Positions 6,839 through 21,866 of a DNA stretch of 64,000 nucleotides are shown one piece after another. The notes under the pieces were generated by a model. It worked only from the letters and a program-made list of their open reading frames with translations, was not told where the DNA came from and made no database searches. Within the stretch, counting starts at the first letter, position 1, and each line of letters begins with the position of its first letter. Both the position numbers and the translations under genes were made by a program. The stretch comes from Novosphingobium panipatense. Lineage in GTDB: Bacteria; Pseudomonadota; Alphaproteobacteria; Sphingomonadales; Sphingomonadaceae. Location: assembly GCF_002149965.1 (NCBI RefSeq), contig NZ_MSQB01000017.1, positions 1 to 64,000 on the forward strand, in the 5' to 3' direction.

Positions 6839-9370
6839 ATGACCGAGCGGTTCGATCCGGCTCAGGCGGACACGCGCTGGCAGGCTGCGTGGGACGACGC
6901 GCAGTGCTTCAAGGCTGACGATACCTCGTCGAAGCCGCGCAGCTTCGTGCTTGAGATGTTCCCCTATCCTTCGGGGCGCATCCATATCGGCCACGTCCGC
7001 AATTACACGATGGGCGACGTGCTGGCGCGCTACAAGCGCATGACCGGCCACGAAGTGCTCCATCCGATGGGCTGGGACGCCTTCGGCATGCCCGCCGAGA
7101 ACGCGGCGATGGAAAAGGGCGTCCACCCCGGCGGTTGGACGCGCGAGAACATCGCCAACATGAAGGCACAGCTGAAGCGCCTGGGCTTCGCGCTCGACTG
7201 GAGCCGTGAGATCGCCACGTGTGAGCCGGAATACTACGGCCACGAGCAGGCGCTGTTCATCGACCTCTATGAGAACGGCCTGGTCTACCGCAAGGAATCG
7301 GCGGTCAACTGGGATCCGGTCGACCAGACCGTGCTTGCCAATGAGCAGGTGATCGACGGGCGCGGCTGGCGCTCGGGCGCGCTGGTGGAGAAGCGCAAGC
7401 TCTCCCAGTGGTTCCTCAAGATCACCGACTTCGCGGACGAACTGCTGGAAGGCCTCTCCACGCTCGACAAGTGGCCCGAAAAGGTCCGCACGATGCAGGA
7501 GAACTGGATCGGCAAGAGCCAAGGCCTGCAGTTCAAGTTCGATCTGACCGCCGAAGTGGGCGGGATCGGCTCGGTGGAAGTCTACTCGACCCGCCCGGAT
7601 ACGATCTTCGGTGCCAGCTTCGTGGCCGTCGCCGCCGATCACCCGATCGCGCAGGCGGCTGCCGTCGGCCGCCCCGAAGTCGAGGACTTCATCGCGCTGT
7701 GCAAGCAGGGCGGCACGACCGCGGCCGAACTCGAAACCGCGGAGAAGCTGGGCTTCGACACCGGCATCAAGGCCAGGCACCCGTTCACGGGCGCCGACCT
7801 GCCGGTCTACATCGCCAACTTCGTGCTGATGGACTACGGCACCGGCGCGGTCATGGCCGTTCCCGGCCACGACCAGCGCGACTTCGAATTCGCCACCAAG
7901 TACGGCTTGCCGATCCTGCGCGTCGTCGCGGCGAGCGAGGCCGATGCCGACAAGCCGTTCGATGGCGAGTCCGAGGCCGGTGACGGCGTCTGCGTCCATT
8001 CCGACTTCCTCAACGGCATGGCCGTGAAGGACGCCAAGGCCGCCGTCATCGCGCGCGCCGAGGCTGAAGGCTGGGGCGAGGGCAAGACCGTGTGGCGCCT
8101 GCGCGACTGGGGCGTTTCGCGCCAGCGCTATTGGGGCACGCCGATCCCGTTCATCCACTGCGAGGTCTGCGGCGTGGTGCCGGTGCCCAAGAAGCACCTG
8201 CCGGTCACGCTGCCCGAGGACGTCGATTTCTCGACCCCGGGCAACCCGCTGGTCCGTCACCCGACCTGGAAGCATGTCGATTGCCCGCAATGCGGCCATG
8301 CCGCCCGCCGCGAGACCGACACGCTCGATACGTTCGTCGACAGTTCGTGGTACTTCCTGCGCTTTGCCAGCCAGCCCGAGGATCGCCCGTTCGATCCGGC
8401 CAAGATCGCCGAATGGCTGCCGGTGGAACAGTACATCGGCGGCATCGAGCATGCGATCCTGCACTTGCTCTACGCCCGCTTCTGGACGCGCGCGCTGGCC
8501 CGTATCGGCAAGGTCGAGGTGAAGGAGCCCTTCGCCAGCCTGTTCACGCAGGGCATGGTCACGCACGAAACCTACTTCCGCATCAACGATGCCAATGGCC
8601 AGCCGGTCTACTTCTCGCCCGGCGAGATCGAGCGCGGCGCGGAAACCGCGACGCTCAAGGCCGATGGCGCCCCGGTCGAGATCGGCCGCGTCATCAAGAT
8701 GTCGAAGTCGAAGAAGAACGTGGTCGATCCCGACGAGATCGTCGCCACCTACGGCGCCGACGCGATCCGCTGGTTCATGCTGTCGGACAGCCCGCCGGAG
8801 CGCGACCTGCCGTGGTCGGAAGCCGGCATCGAAGGCTGCGGCCGCTTCGTCCAGCGCCTGTGGCGTCTGTTCGCCCAGTACGACGCTGCGGCGACCGGCG
8901 AGGACAAGGCGATTGACCGCAAGGTCCACCAGACGGTGGCCGCTGTCGCTTCGGACATCGAATCGCTGGGCTTCAACAAGGCCGTGGCACGCATCTACGA
9001 ACTGACCGGCGCGGTCGAGAAGGCGGCCCCTTCGGCCAGCCGCTCGAACGCGATCCGCACGGTTCTGCTGCTCGTCTCGCCGATGATGCCGCACCTTGCC
9101 GAAGAGGCATTCGCCCAGTTCGGGGAAGGCCTCGTCTCGCAGGCGGCATGGCCGGAAGTCGATCCGGCGCTGCTGGTCGAGGACGAAGTGACCGTGGCCG
9201 TCCAGGTGAAGGGCAAGCTGCGCGACACCCTGACCGTCGCCAAGGGCACGTCGAAGGAAGAGCTTGAAGCCCTTGCCCTTGCCAGCGAGAAAGTGCAGCG
9301 TGCGCTGGATGGAGCCGAGGTGAGGAAAGTGATCGTCGTCCCCGACCGCCTGGTCAATCTCGTCGCGTGA
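6839..9370 (+). CDS. leuS: Leucyl-tRNA synthetase
   Basis: Class I aminoacyl-tRNA synthetase charging tRNA-Leu. From ATG 6839 the protein has 843 residues, normal for the family. The ATP-binding HIGH is at 49-52 (PYPSGRIHIGHVRNY) and KMSKS at about 620-624 (VIKMSKSKKNVVDP). Between them lies the CP1 editing domain, with a Cys-rich zinc-like insertion (CEVCGV and CPQCGH). In-frame codons before 6839 add only a short unrelated extension. The TGA stop overlaps the ATG of lptE by one base. Confidence 0.98.
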   Translation: MTERFDPAQADTRWQAAWDDAQCFKADDTSSKPRSFVLEMFPYPSGRIHIGHVRNYTMGDVLARYKRMTGHEVLHPMGWDAFGMPAENAAMEKGVHPGGWTRENIANMKAQLKRLGFALDWSREIATCEPEYYGHEQALFIDLYENGLVYRKESAVNWDPVDQTVLANEQVIDGRGWRSGALVEKRKLSQWFLKITDFADELLEGLSTLDKWPEKVRTMQENWIGKSQGLQFKFDLTAEVGGIGSVEVYSTRPDTIFGASFVAVAADHPIAQAAAVGRPEVEDFIALCKQGGTTAAELETAEKLGFDTGIKARHPFTGADLPVYIANFVLMDYGTGAVMAVPGHDQRDFEFATKYGLPILRVVAASEADADKPFDGESEAGDGVCVHSDFLNGMAVKDAKAAVIARAEAEGWGEGKTVWRLRDWGVSRQRYWGTPIPFIHCEVCGVVPVPKKHLPVTLPEDVDFSTPGNPLVRHPTWKHVDCPQCGHAARRETDTLDTFVDSSWYFLRFASQPEDRPFDPAKIAEWLPVEQYIGGIEHAILHLLYARFWTRALARIGKVEVKEPFASLFTQGMVTHETYFRINDANGQPVYFSPGEIERGAETATLKADGAPVEIGRVIKMSKSKKNVVDPDEIVATYGADAIRWFMLSDSPPERDLPWSEAGIEGCGRFVQRLWRLFAQYDAAATGEDKAIDRKVHQTVAAVASDIESLGFNKAVARIYELTGAVEKAAPSASRSNAIRTVLLLVSPMMPHLAEEAFAQFGEGLVSQAAWPEVDPALLVEDEVTVAVQVKGKLRDTLTVAKGTSKEELEALALASEKVQRALDGAEVRKVIVVPDRLVNLVA

Positions 9371-9879
9371 TGCGTTTCCTGCGCCTCCTGGGTCCGGCAT
9401 TCGTCGGGGCCGCCCTGCTTTCTGGGTGCGGCCTCCAGCCGATGTATGCCGGCGGCGGCAACGGCGCGGTGGCGCGCGGCCTTCAGGGCGTGCAGGTTGC
9501 CGCGATCGAGGGGCGCGCGGGCTGGCTGGTCCGCAACGCCATCACCGACCAGCTCGGTGCTGACAAGGCGGGCGAAGCGCCGCGCTACCGGCTCGACATC
9601 CGGCTTGACGACAAGCTCGAAGGCTTCGCGCTGCTCTCGGACGACACCATCGGCCGTGAACGCCGCACCTTGCGTGCGCGCTATCAGCTCGTCGATATGT
9701 CCAATCAGGAAATCGTGCTCGATGCCACGGCCGGTTCCGATGCGGGAATCGACGTGGTTTCGTCCGACTATGCCACGATCGCGGCCGAACAGACGGCGCT
9801 GGAGAACATGTCCAAGGACATCGCGACGCGCATCGTCACCGCCGTGGCCCTGCGCCTGCGCGGCGATACCAAGCAGTAG
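9370..9879 (+). CDS. lptE: LPS-assembly lipoprotein LptE
   Basis: Outer-membrane lipoprotein that plugs and supports the LptD translocon during LPS export. The 169 residues begin with a signal peptide and lipobox LLSGC (Cys20), then GLQPMYAGG, the usual start of mature alphaproteobacterial LptE. The final part, ALENMSKDIATRIVTAVALRLRG, matches the conserved terminal helix. The start overlaps the leuS stop (TGATG), which indicates translational coupling, and holA follows 13 nt downstream. Confidence 0.93.
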   Translation: MRFLRLLGPAFVGAALLSGCGLQPMYAGGGNGAVARGLQGVQVAAIEGRAGWLVRNAITDQLGADKAGEAPRYRLDIRLDDKLEGFALLSDDTIGRERRTLRARYQLVDMSNQEIVLDATAGSDAGIDVVSSDYATIAAEQTALENMSKDIATRIVTAVALRLRGDTKQ

Positions 9880-9892
9880 ACGGCGTGACGCG

Positions 9893-10951
9893 GTGAAAGC
9901 CACCCAGAAGGATTTCGGCGGCCTTGCAGCCCGCGCCGCTCAGCAGGCGCGGGTTTTCTTCTTTTGCGGCCCGGACGAGGCCGGCGCCAGCGATGCCGCC
10001 GCCAGGATCGTCTCGCTCCTGCCCGAACCGGGCGAGCGGGTGGAGATGTCCGGTTCGGAACTGCGCCGGGATCCGGTCAAGCTGGGCGACGAGGCTCGCT
10101 CCAATTCGCTGTTCGGCGGCACTTCGCGCCATATCTGGGTCCGTGCCCAGGGCGATGAGGCGCATGACGCGGTGCAGATCCTGCTCGAAAACGGGGTCGA
10201 TGCCTGCCCGGTCCTGATCGTGGCGACCGGCGCGACCGACAAGTCGCGTACGGCGAAGCTGCTGGCGCCCCGGCCGGACGGACTGGTCGCCATGTTCTAC
10301 CCGCCCGATCTGGCCGCGGTGACCGGCGCCGTGCGGACCATGGCCAATGGCGCGGGCCTGAAGATGGGCAGCGACCTGGCCGAGCGAATCGCGCGGGCTT
10401 CCGGCCTCGATACCCGGCTGGCACGGTCGGAAGTGACCAAGCTGGCGCTCTATCTCGATGCCAGCGCGGAAACCCCGCGCCCGGTTTCGGGCGCCGACCT
10501 CGATGCGGTGGGCGCCGCGACCGAGGATGACGACTTCGGCCCGCTGGTCGATGCCGTTCTGGGCGGCAAGCGCGAGGCAATCGGCCCGGAACTCAAGCGG
10601 ATGCGCGACCAGGGCATCAACGCGGTCGGCCTGCTGCTCGCCTTCGAGCGGCGCACCGCGCAACTGGCGGGCCTCAATTCGCGACTCGGCAGGACCGGCG
10701 ATCCGGGCGCCCTGATCGAGGCCGAGGCTTCCGCGCGCCGAATTTTCTGGAAGGACAAACCAGCACTCGGGGTGCAATTGCGTATCTGGCGTGGTAATCG
10801 TTTGGAGCGCCTGGTGGCCCGTCTTATTGCGATGCACCAATCGCTTTTGAGCAATAGCCAGGACGCCGACCTTCTGCTTGCGGAAGGGTTAGTCGAAATA
10901 GCCAGAATTGCTACGATTGATGGCAAACAACGGATAAAAAGAACAGCTTAA
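9893..10951 (+). CDS. holA: DNA polymerase III delta subunit
   Basis: Clamp-loader delta subunit that opens the beta sliding clamp. The 352-residue protein starts most plausibly at GTG 9893 (VKATQKDFGG). An early strand runs ARVFFFCGPDEAG, and the NSLFGGTSRHIWVRA segment matches the family AAA+-like domain I; the C-terminal helices match the collar domain. The leuS-lptE-holA order is conserved in alphaproteobacteria. No strong ribosome site is visible, so translation may be coupled to lptE. Confidence 0.92.
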   Translation: MKATQKDFGGLAARAAQQARVFFFCGPDEAGASDAAARIVSLLPEPGERVEMSGSELRRDPVKLGDEARSNSLFGGTSRHIWVRAQGDEAHDAVQILLENGVDACPVLIVATGATDKSRTAKLLAPRPDGLVAMFYPPDLAAVTGAVRTMANGAGLKMGSDLAERIARASGLDTRLARSEVTKLALYLDASAETPRPVSGADLDAVGAATEDDDFGPLVDAVLGGKREAIGPELKRMRDQGINAVGLLLAFERRTAQLAGLNSRLGRTGDPGALIEAEASARRIFWKDKPALGVQLRIWRGNRLERLVARLIAMHQSLLSNSQDADLLLAEGLVEIARIATIDGKQRIKRTA

Positions 10952-11068
10952 CTGAATCGGCTTTCCCACGCCGATGGAATGTTCATAAGGACATTCGCCT
11001 ATTGCAGTGCAGCACGGAAAGGAATCCGTGGTACAAGCCTTAGGACAGGACGAGGGGATCCGGGGGGC

Positions 11069-12499
11069 ATGAGTTCGACAATCGGGAGTGTTGAACGCAT
11101 GAATGCGCCATTTGCAGTATCGACCCAAGCCGTTCAGCGCTCCGAAGTAGACGAACTTCTCGTCGCACCTTCGCTCGAACGTCGACGGCTTCAATGTTAT
11201 CTCGCCTTGCTGGTTGGGGACCTCGCGGCCCTGCTGGCAGGCTTCGCCCTTGCCGGCTGGCTCTATGACACGGGCCGGGGATTGCAGATGGCACTCGTCT
11301 ACGGACAAGTGCTGCTGCCGATCTTCCTCACGCTGGCGCTGTACAACGCGGCCTATTCCACCGACGCCCTGCGCGACGGCTGGCGCGGGATCTTCCGTGC
11401 CGAAGTCTCCATGGTGGTGGCGGTCGTCGTCGTCGTCTTCGTGCAGTTCCTGATGAAATCGTCGGCGGAACTGTCTCGCGGCGCCTTCAGCGGCGGCGTG
11501 ATCTGCGCCATGGCGCTGATCGCCTGGTCGCGGCTTCAGCTGCGCAGCTTCGTGCGCTGGCGCTGCGGCGCCAACGTGATCAACGAACTGATCATCGACG
11601 ATGGCGGGCCGCAGCTGCGCATGGCGGGCGCGATCCGCGTATCGGCGGCGGCCATGGGCCTGCGTCCCAATCTCAAGGACCCGGACTCGCTTGACCGTGT
11701 CGGCCTTGTCCTGCGCAATATCGACCGGGTGGTGGTAAGCTGCCCTGCCGATCGCCGCGCCGAATGGGCGATGGTGCTCAAGGGCGCCAATGTCGACGGC
11801 GAAGTGCTGGACGACGAAGTGGCGCGTCTCGGCGCCCAGGGTGCGCGGGTGACCGGGCAGCACGGACTGCTGCTCGTCTCCGCAGGGCCGTTAGGCCTGC
11901 GCGAACGTGCGATCAAGCGCATCTTCGACGTCGCCTTTTCCGGCGGCGCGATCCTTGCGCTCTCGCCGTTGCTGCTGGTGGTGGCGCTGGCGGTCAAGTT
12001 GCAGGACGGCGGGCCGGTGTTCTTCGTTCAGCGGCGCATGGGCCGCGGCAATACCTTCTTCAACATGTACAAGTTCCGCAGCATGACGCAGGCCTTGTGC
12101 GATACCAACGGCAATGTCTCGGCTTCCAAGGAAGACCAGCGCATCACTGCCGTGGGCCGCTTCATCCGCCGCACCAGCATCGACGAGCTGCCGCAGCTCT
12201 TCAACGTGCTGCTGGGCGACATGAGCCTGGTGGGGCCGCGTCCCCACGCCACGGGCTCGCTGGCGGGCGACAAGCTGTTCTGGGAAGTGGACCGCCGTTA
12301 CTGGCAGCGCCACTGCCTGAAGCCGGGTCTCAGCGGTCTGGCCCAGGTGCGCGGCTATCGCGGCGCCACCGACCAGGAATCGGATCTCATCAACCGCCTC
12401 CAGTCGGACCTCGAATATCTCGAAGGCTGGACGATCATGCGCGACCTGCACATCATCTTCCTGACCGCGCGGGTGCTGGTTCACGACCGGGCGTTCTGA
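11069..12499 (+). CDS. Undecaprenyl-phosphate sugar phosphotransferase
   Basis: Initiating enzyme of exopolysaccharide or capsule synthesis, moving a sugar-1-phosphate onto undecaprenyl phosphate at the inner membrane. From ATG 11069 (GGGGGGC upstream) the protein has 476 residues: four or five N-terminal membrane helices, a soluble middle, a further helix (ILALSPLLLVVALAVKL) and a C-terminal catalytic domain with NMYKFRSM, DELPQLFNVLLGD and KPGLSGLAQVRGYRG, hallmarks of the bacterial sugar transferase family. ATG 11099 is an alternative start. It stands alone, without a biosynthesis cluster beside it; the glycan genes near 25 kb may act with it. The sugar is unknown. Confidence 0.92.
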   Translation: MSSTIGSVERMNAPFAVSTQAVQRSEVDELLVAPSLERRRLQCYLALLVGDLAALLAGFALAGWLYDTGRGLQMALVYGQVLLPIFLTLALYNAAYSTDALRDGWRGIFRAEVSMVVAVVVVVFVQFLMKSSAELSRGAFSGGVICAMALIAWSRLQLRSFVRWRCGANVINELIIDDGGPQLRMAGAIRVSAAAMGLRPNLKDPDSLDRVGLVLRNIDRVVVSCPADRRAEWAMVLKGANVDGEVLDDEVARLGAQGARVTGQHGLLLVSAGPLGLRERAIKRIFDVAFSGGAILALSPLLLVVALAVKLQDGGPVFFVQRRMGRGNTFFNMYKFRSMTQALCDTNGNVSASKEDQRITAVGRFIRRTSIDELPQLFNVLLGDMSLVGPRPHATGSLAGDKLFWEVDRRYWQRHCLKPGLSGLAQVRGYRGATDQESDLINRLQSDLEYLEGWTIMRDLHIIFLTARVLVHDRAF

Positions 12500-12541
12500 T
12501 CTTCAACGAGGAGGACCGGCCTTCCCGAGGGCTTGTCCTTT

Positions 12542-12601
12542 CCCCCAAAGCAAAAGGCCGGTCACGACTTCGATGTCGTGACCGGCCTTTTGCTTTGGGG
12601 G
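12542..12601. terminator. Very long bidirectional terminator hairpin
   Basis: A perfect 27-bp stem (12542-12568 with 12575-12601) around the loop TTCGAT. Left-arm pieces are CCCCCAAAGCAAAAG and GCCGGTCACGAC. It lies between the convergent sugar transferase and lptA genes. A-rich and T-rich parts of the stem occur in both orientations, so it can end transcription from either side. Confidence 0.85.
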
Positions 12602-12627
12602 CCGCCGGTGGAGCCGGCGCCGGGTTC

Positions 12628-13149
12628 TCAGTTGTTCTTCTTGGGAACGTTGAAGGTGCCCTTCACGCGGCCGCCCGAGGCCGAGGAGACGCCGCTCTTC
12701 AGGTCCATCACGAAACGGCCGCCGCGCAGGGTATCGCCGGTACCACGCTTGAGCGAGGCATTGCCGACCATGGTGATGATGCGCTGGTTGAAATCGTAGA
12801 TGGCGGTGTCGCCCGTGGCCACCTGGTCCTGCCGGGTGACGACGACATTGCCGCTGGCGGTGATGCGCTGGACCTGGGTCTGGTCGCCCTTGGTGAAATC
12901 GATCACCGTGCGGGCGCCGCGCAGGCGCAGGTCCGCCTGGGAAATGTCGACATTGCCGGTCAGCACCACGCGGTTCTGCTTGTCCTGAAGCTCGATCCGG
13001 TCGGCACCGAAATCGACGGGGGCGTTCGAGTTGTGGCCCGAGATTGCCTGCGCGCCCAGCTGCTGGCCGGCCGTGAACAGGGCAAGGCCTGCCACCGGTA
13101 CGGCGAGAGCGATCCGAACCGAGCGGGATTCAAAAAAGCGGCGGGTCAT
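12628..13149 (-). CDS. lptA: LPS export bridge protein LptA
   Basis: Periplasmic OstA/LptA protein forming part of the beta-jellyroll bridge carrying LPS to the outer membrane. The 173 residues have an N-terminal signal peptide followed by the LptA repeat pattern (VDFGADRIELQDKQNRVVLTG, then ASGNVVVTRQ, then NASLKRG). It overlaps the lptC stop by 4 nt. It is the last gene of the rnd-lptC-lptA unit and is followed directly by a strong terminator. The lptB-rpoN pair that often follows in alphaproteobacteria is absent here. Confidence 0.92.
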   Translation of the reverse strand: MTRRFFESRSVRIALAVPVAGLALFTAGQQLGAQAISGHNSNAPVDFGADRIELQDKQNRVVLTGNVDISQADLRLRGARTVIDFTKGDQTQVQRITASGNVVVTRQDQVATGDTAIYDFNQRIITMVGNASLKRGTGDTLRGGRFVMDLKSGVSSASGGRVKGTFNVPKKNN

Positions 13150-13793
13150 TGCGGCATCCTCAGCTTGCCGGGCGTGATGCGCATCCGGGCATTGCCTTCG
13201 AGTGTAACGGTGCGGGTGTCGAGATCGGCGTGCATCGTATCGGCCTTGAAGGTGCCCGAGGGCACGGTGCCCTGCACACCGCCCGATGCGACGGCCAACT
13301 TCTGCTTGATGTCGACGTCGACCTTGCTGGTGGTCATGGTGTAGCCGTCGGACGACTTGAAGTTGACCGGGCCGTCCACCGCCATGGTGTCGTTGTCGAA
13401 ATTGTAGGCGCCGCGCGGCGCGGCGATATCCGCCGGGCCGTCACGCAAGTTCATCTGGGCGACCAGCGTTTCCATCTCGACGATGGGAATTTCGGGCGAG
13501 CGTTGCACCGCCGTGCCCGCCGTGACCACGAAATCGCGGCCCTGGTTGTCCTGCCCGCGATAGGCGGCGCGCGAGACGGCGATACGCTCGCCGGTGGTCG
13601 CCACCTTGTTGCGGTCCAGCAGGAAGCTGATCTCTCCGCGCGGGGAGAGCGGGACCAGGATCATCACGGCGGCGACCAGGCCGATGCCTGCGGGCAGGGC
13701 CTTGGCCAAGATCGACACCATGCGATCGTGCGAGCCGCCGGGCGCGGCGAATTGCCGGCGGCGGTTGCGGACCTGGTTGGCTTCGACCGACAT
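13146..13793 (-). CDS. lptC: LPS export protein LptC
   Basis: Bitopic inner-membrane protein linking the LptBFG transporter to LptA. Of 215 residues, the N-terminal 27 are cytoplasmic, a single helix (ALPAGIGLVAAVMILVPL) follows, and the remainder is a periplasmic LptC jellyroll with DRNKVATTGERIAVSRAAY and LEGNARMRITPGKLRM. It lies 17 nt after rnd and overlaps lptA by 4 nt, as in other alphaproteobacterial LPS-export operons. Confidence 0.9.
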   Translation of the reverse strand: MSVEANQVRNRRRQFAAPGGSHDRMVSILAKALPAGIGLVAAVMILVPLSPRGEISFLLDRNKVATTGERIAVSRAAYRGQDNQGRDFVVTAGTAVQRSPEIPIVEMETLVAQMNLRDGPADIAAPRGAYNFDNDTMAVDGPVNFKSSDGYTMTTSKVDVDIKQKLAVASGGVQGTVPSGTFKADTMHADLDTRTVTLEGNARMRITPGKLRMPQ

Positions 13794-13810
13794 GCGTGAT
13801 CAGGCTCCGG

Positions 13811-14434
13811 TCAGGCGGCTTCGTGGCTGAAAATATCGTGATCGGGCCAGCCTGCAAGGTCGAGCCGGGCGCGGGCGGGCAGGAAATCGAAGCAGGCCTG
13901 CGCGATCTCGGTGCGATTCTCGCGGGCGAGGCGGACCACCAGGATTTCGTGCATGGCGTGCAGGTAACGCACGTCCGAAGCCGCATATTCCTTCTGCGGC
14001 TCGGTCAGTTCGGCCGCGCCCCAGTCGCTCGACTGCTGCTGCTTCGACACTTCCTTGCCGAGCAGTTCGCGCACGAGGTCCTTGAGGCCGTGACGGTCGG
14101 TATAAGTGCGGGTCAGCTTGCTGGCGATCTTGGTGCAGAACACCGGCGCGGCGGTGACGCCCAGGTAGTGCTCGATCGCCGCCAGGTCGAACCGGGCGAA
14201 GTGATAGAGCTTCAGCCGGGCCGGATCGGCCAGCACCGCCTTCAGGTTCGGCGCGGCGAAGTCGCTGCCGGGAGCAAAGCGCACGAGATGCTCGTCGCCC
14301 TGTCCGTCGGAAATCTGGACCACGCAAAGGCGGTCGCGCGGGGTGATCAAGCCCATCGTCTCGGTGTCGACGGCAACGGGTCCCGGCGCAAGCACGCCTT
14401 CGGGGAGATCTTCTTCGTGGAGATAGACAGCCAT
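13811..14434 (-). CDS. rnd: Ribonuclease D-type 3'-5' exonuclease
   Basis: DEDDy exoribonuclease of 207 residues, shorter than E. coli RNase D because the C-terminal HRDC domains are missing, as is usual in alphaproteobacteria. Exo I is VDTETMG (Asp23, Glu25), Exo II FARFDLAAI and Exo III YAASDVRYLH with the Tyr and Asp of the DEDDy class. ATG 14434 (MAVYLHEEDLP) fits the family start; an ATG at 14536 would overlap ung and add an unrelated leader. It heads the rnd-lptC-lptA unit and is divergent from ung across 65 bp. Confidence 0.92.
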   Translation of the reverse strand: MAVYLHEEDLPEGVLAPGPVAVDTETMGLITPRDRLCVVQISDGQGDEHLVRFAPGSDFAAPNLKAVLADPARLKLYHFARFDLAAIEHYLGVTAAPVFCTKIASKLTRTYTDRHGLKDLVRELLGKEVSKQQQSSDWGAAELTEPQKEYAASDVRYLHAMHEILVVRLARENRTEIAQACFDFLPARARLDLAGWPDHDIFSHEAA

Positions 14435-14499
14435 GGTCCTAAAATGCTTAGGGACTGGGCCTCGGTTTCGCAAATGGTTTAGGCGGGAGTACGGCGCGA

Positions 14500-15189
14500 A
14501 TGGACGTCTCGGGATCGCTTCAGGGCGTGCCGCCATCCTGGCAACCGGCTCTCGGCGGGGTGCTCGATTCCCCCGAATCGCGCCGACTGGGCGGGTGGCT
14601 CAAGGCCGAAGAGGCTGCGGGCAGGCGAATCTATCCGCCGCGTGGCAGTCGTCTGCGGGCGCTGGAACTGACGCCGCTCGATTCCGTGCGCGTCGTTATC
14701 CTGGGGCAGGATCCCTATCATGGGCCGGGGCAGGCGCATGGCCTGTCGTTCTCGGTGCCGGAGGGGGTGAAAGTGCCGCCCTCGCTCGTCAATATCTACA
14801 AGGAACTGGCGAGCGACTGCGGCGTGATCGCGCCGGGGCATGGCAATCTCGAACACTGGGCGCGGCAGGGCGTGCTGCTGCTCAACAATGCGTTGACGGT
14901 CGAGGAAGCACAGGCCGGTTCGCACCAGAACAAGGGTTGGGAAGCGATCACCGATGCCGCCGTCGCGGCGGTCGCCGCCAAGGAGGAGCCTTGCGTGTTC
15001 CTGCTGTGGGGCAGTCACGCTCAGAAAAAGGCGATGCGGGTGCCGGGGCTGGCGTCCAGCCACCACCTGGTGCTGACCGCCCCGCACCCCAGCCCGCTGT
15101 CGGCCCATCGCGGCTTCCTGGGGTGCCGTCATTTCAGCAAGGCCAATGCGTTTCTGGCGGAGCATGGTCGCGGGACGATCGACTGGTAG
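14500..15189 (+). CDS. ung: Uracil-DNA glycosylase
   Basis: Family 1 uracil-DNA glycosylase, removing uracil from DNA to start base-excision repair. The 229 residues carry the water-activating motif GQDPYHGPGQAHGLSF with Asp71, and the DNA-intercalation motif HPSPLSAHRGFLGCRHFSK with His196. GGCGGGAG lies 11 nt before ATG 14500. It is a single gene, divergent from rnd and followed by the repeat at 15196-15298. Confidence 0.97.
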   Translation: MDVSGSLQGVPPSWQPALGGVLDSPESRRLGGWLKAEEAAGRRIYPPRGSRLRALELTPLDSVRVVILGQDPYHGPGQAHGLSFSVPEGVKVPPSLVNIYKELASDCGVIAPGHGNLEHWARQGVLLLNNALTVEEAQAGSHQNKGWEAITDAAVAAVAAKEEPCVFLLWGSHAQKKAMRVPGLASSHHLVLTAPHPSPLSAHRGFLGCRHFSKANAFLAEHGRGTIDW

Positions 15190-15195
15190 AAAAGT

Positions 15196-15298
15196 CGTCG
15201 TCCCGGACTTGATCCGGGACCGCTGGCAATTCTTTAGGCGCTTCCCTGCGAGCAAGGCGCGGCTCGGCCAGCGGTCCCGGATCAAGTCCGGGACGACG
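15196..15298. repeat. 31-bp perfect inverted repeat (GTCCCGGACTTGATCC type)
   Basis: Arms 15196-15226 and 15268-15298 are perfect reverse complements; the arm core is CGTCGTCCCGGACTTG and then ATCCGGGACCGCTGG. Within each arm GTCCCGGA-CTTGA-TCCGGGAC is itself palindromic. The spacer is 41 nt. It lies between the convergent ung and monooxygenase genes and may also end transcription. I recall similar repeats in many alphaproteobacteria, from memory only. Confidence 0.85.
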
Positions 15299-15321
15299 TG
15301 GCTGTCCAGGCTACCTTAGCT

Positions 15322-15630
15322 TCAGGCTGAAGCGCCCGGGATGGCTTCGTCCATGACGTAGTGGCTCATCGCTCCGCCCACGCCCATGTCGCCGAAGGCC
15401 GCGCGGAAGCGACCGAAGGCATCCAGCCCGCGCGCGGCTTCGTGCGCTTCCATGGATGTCCAGACGACGTTGAAGGTGAATTTCGACGGATTCTCCACCC
15501 CGCGTCCGAAACGGACCGAGACGACGCCTTCACAGGCGGCCAGATCGGACAGGCCTGACCGGTGCATGGCTTCGGCAAAGCTTTCCTCCGCCCCGGCGCG
15601 CACTTCGATTTCCGCGATTTCCAACAGCAT
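15322..15630 (-). CDS. Antibiotic biosynthesis monooxygenase (ABM) fold protein
   Basis: A 102-residue single-domain protein with the ferredoxin-like dimeric alpha/beta-barrel pattern of the ABM family: MLLEIAEIEVRAGAEESFAEA, then SVRFGRGVENPSKFTFNVVW, and a late SHYV strand. ATG 15630 follows a strong AGGAGGC. Members include quinol monooxygenases and haem-degrading enzymes, but residues diagnostic for either are not obvious. The substrate is not assigned. Confidence 0.8.
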   Translation of the reverse strand: MLLEIAEIEVRAGAEESFAEAMHRSGLSDLAACEGVVSVRFGRGVENPSKFTFNVVWTSMEAHEAARGLDAFGRFRAAFGDMGVGGAMSHYVMDEAIPGASA

Positions 15631-15723
15631 TCGGCCTCCTATCGTCCCAGGCTCAGCGAGAGCGGCGCGGCGGTCAACCACTGGGCAGGAGTGATCGCCC
15701 GAGCGTCGGCAATTGGTGAACGA

Positions 15724-15753
15724 AAAAGGGCGCCCCTTGCGGAGCGCCCCTTC
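15724..15753 (-). terminator. Terminator of the glt unit
   Basis: On the minus strand AAGGGGCGC pairs with GCGCCCTT (one bulged base) and is followed directly by a T-run. It begins about 25 nt past the gltD stop. Confidence 0.75.
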
Positions 15754-15775
15754 CCGAAATCGAGGTCTGCCGGGC

Positions 15776-17209
<1,434 letters not shown>

Positions 17210-17228
17210 CTTGATAGGTTCCTAAATC

Positions 17229-21866
<4,638 letters not shown>

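Noticed and set aside
6458..9400. A 980-codon open frame opposite leuS
   Set aside because: Same reason: leuS is complete with both synthetase motifs, and the antisense translation shows no recognisable domain.
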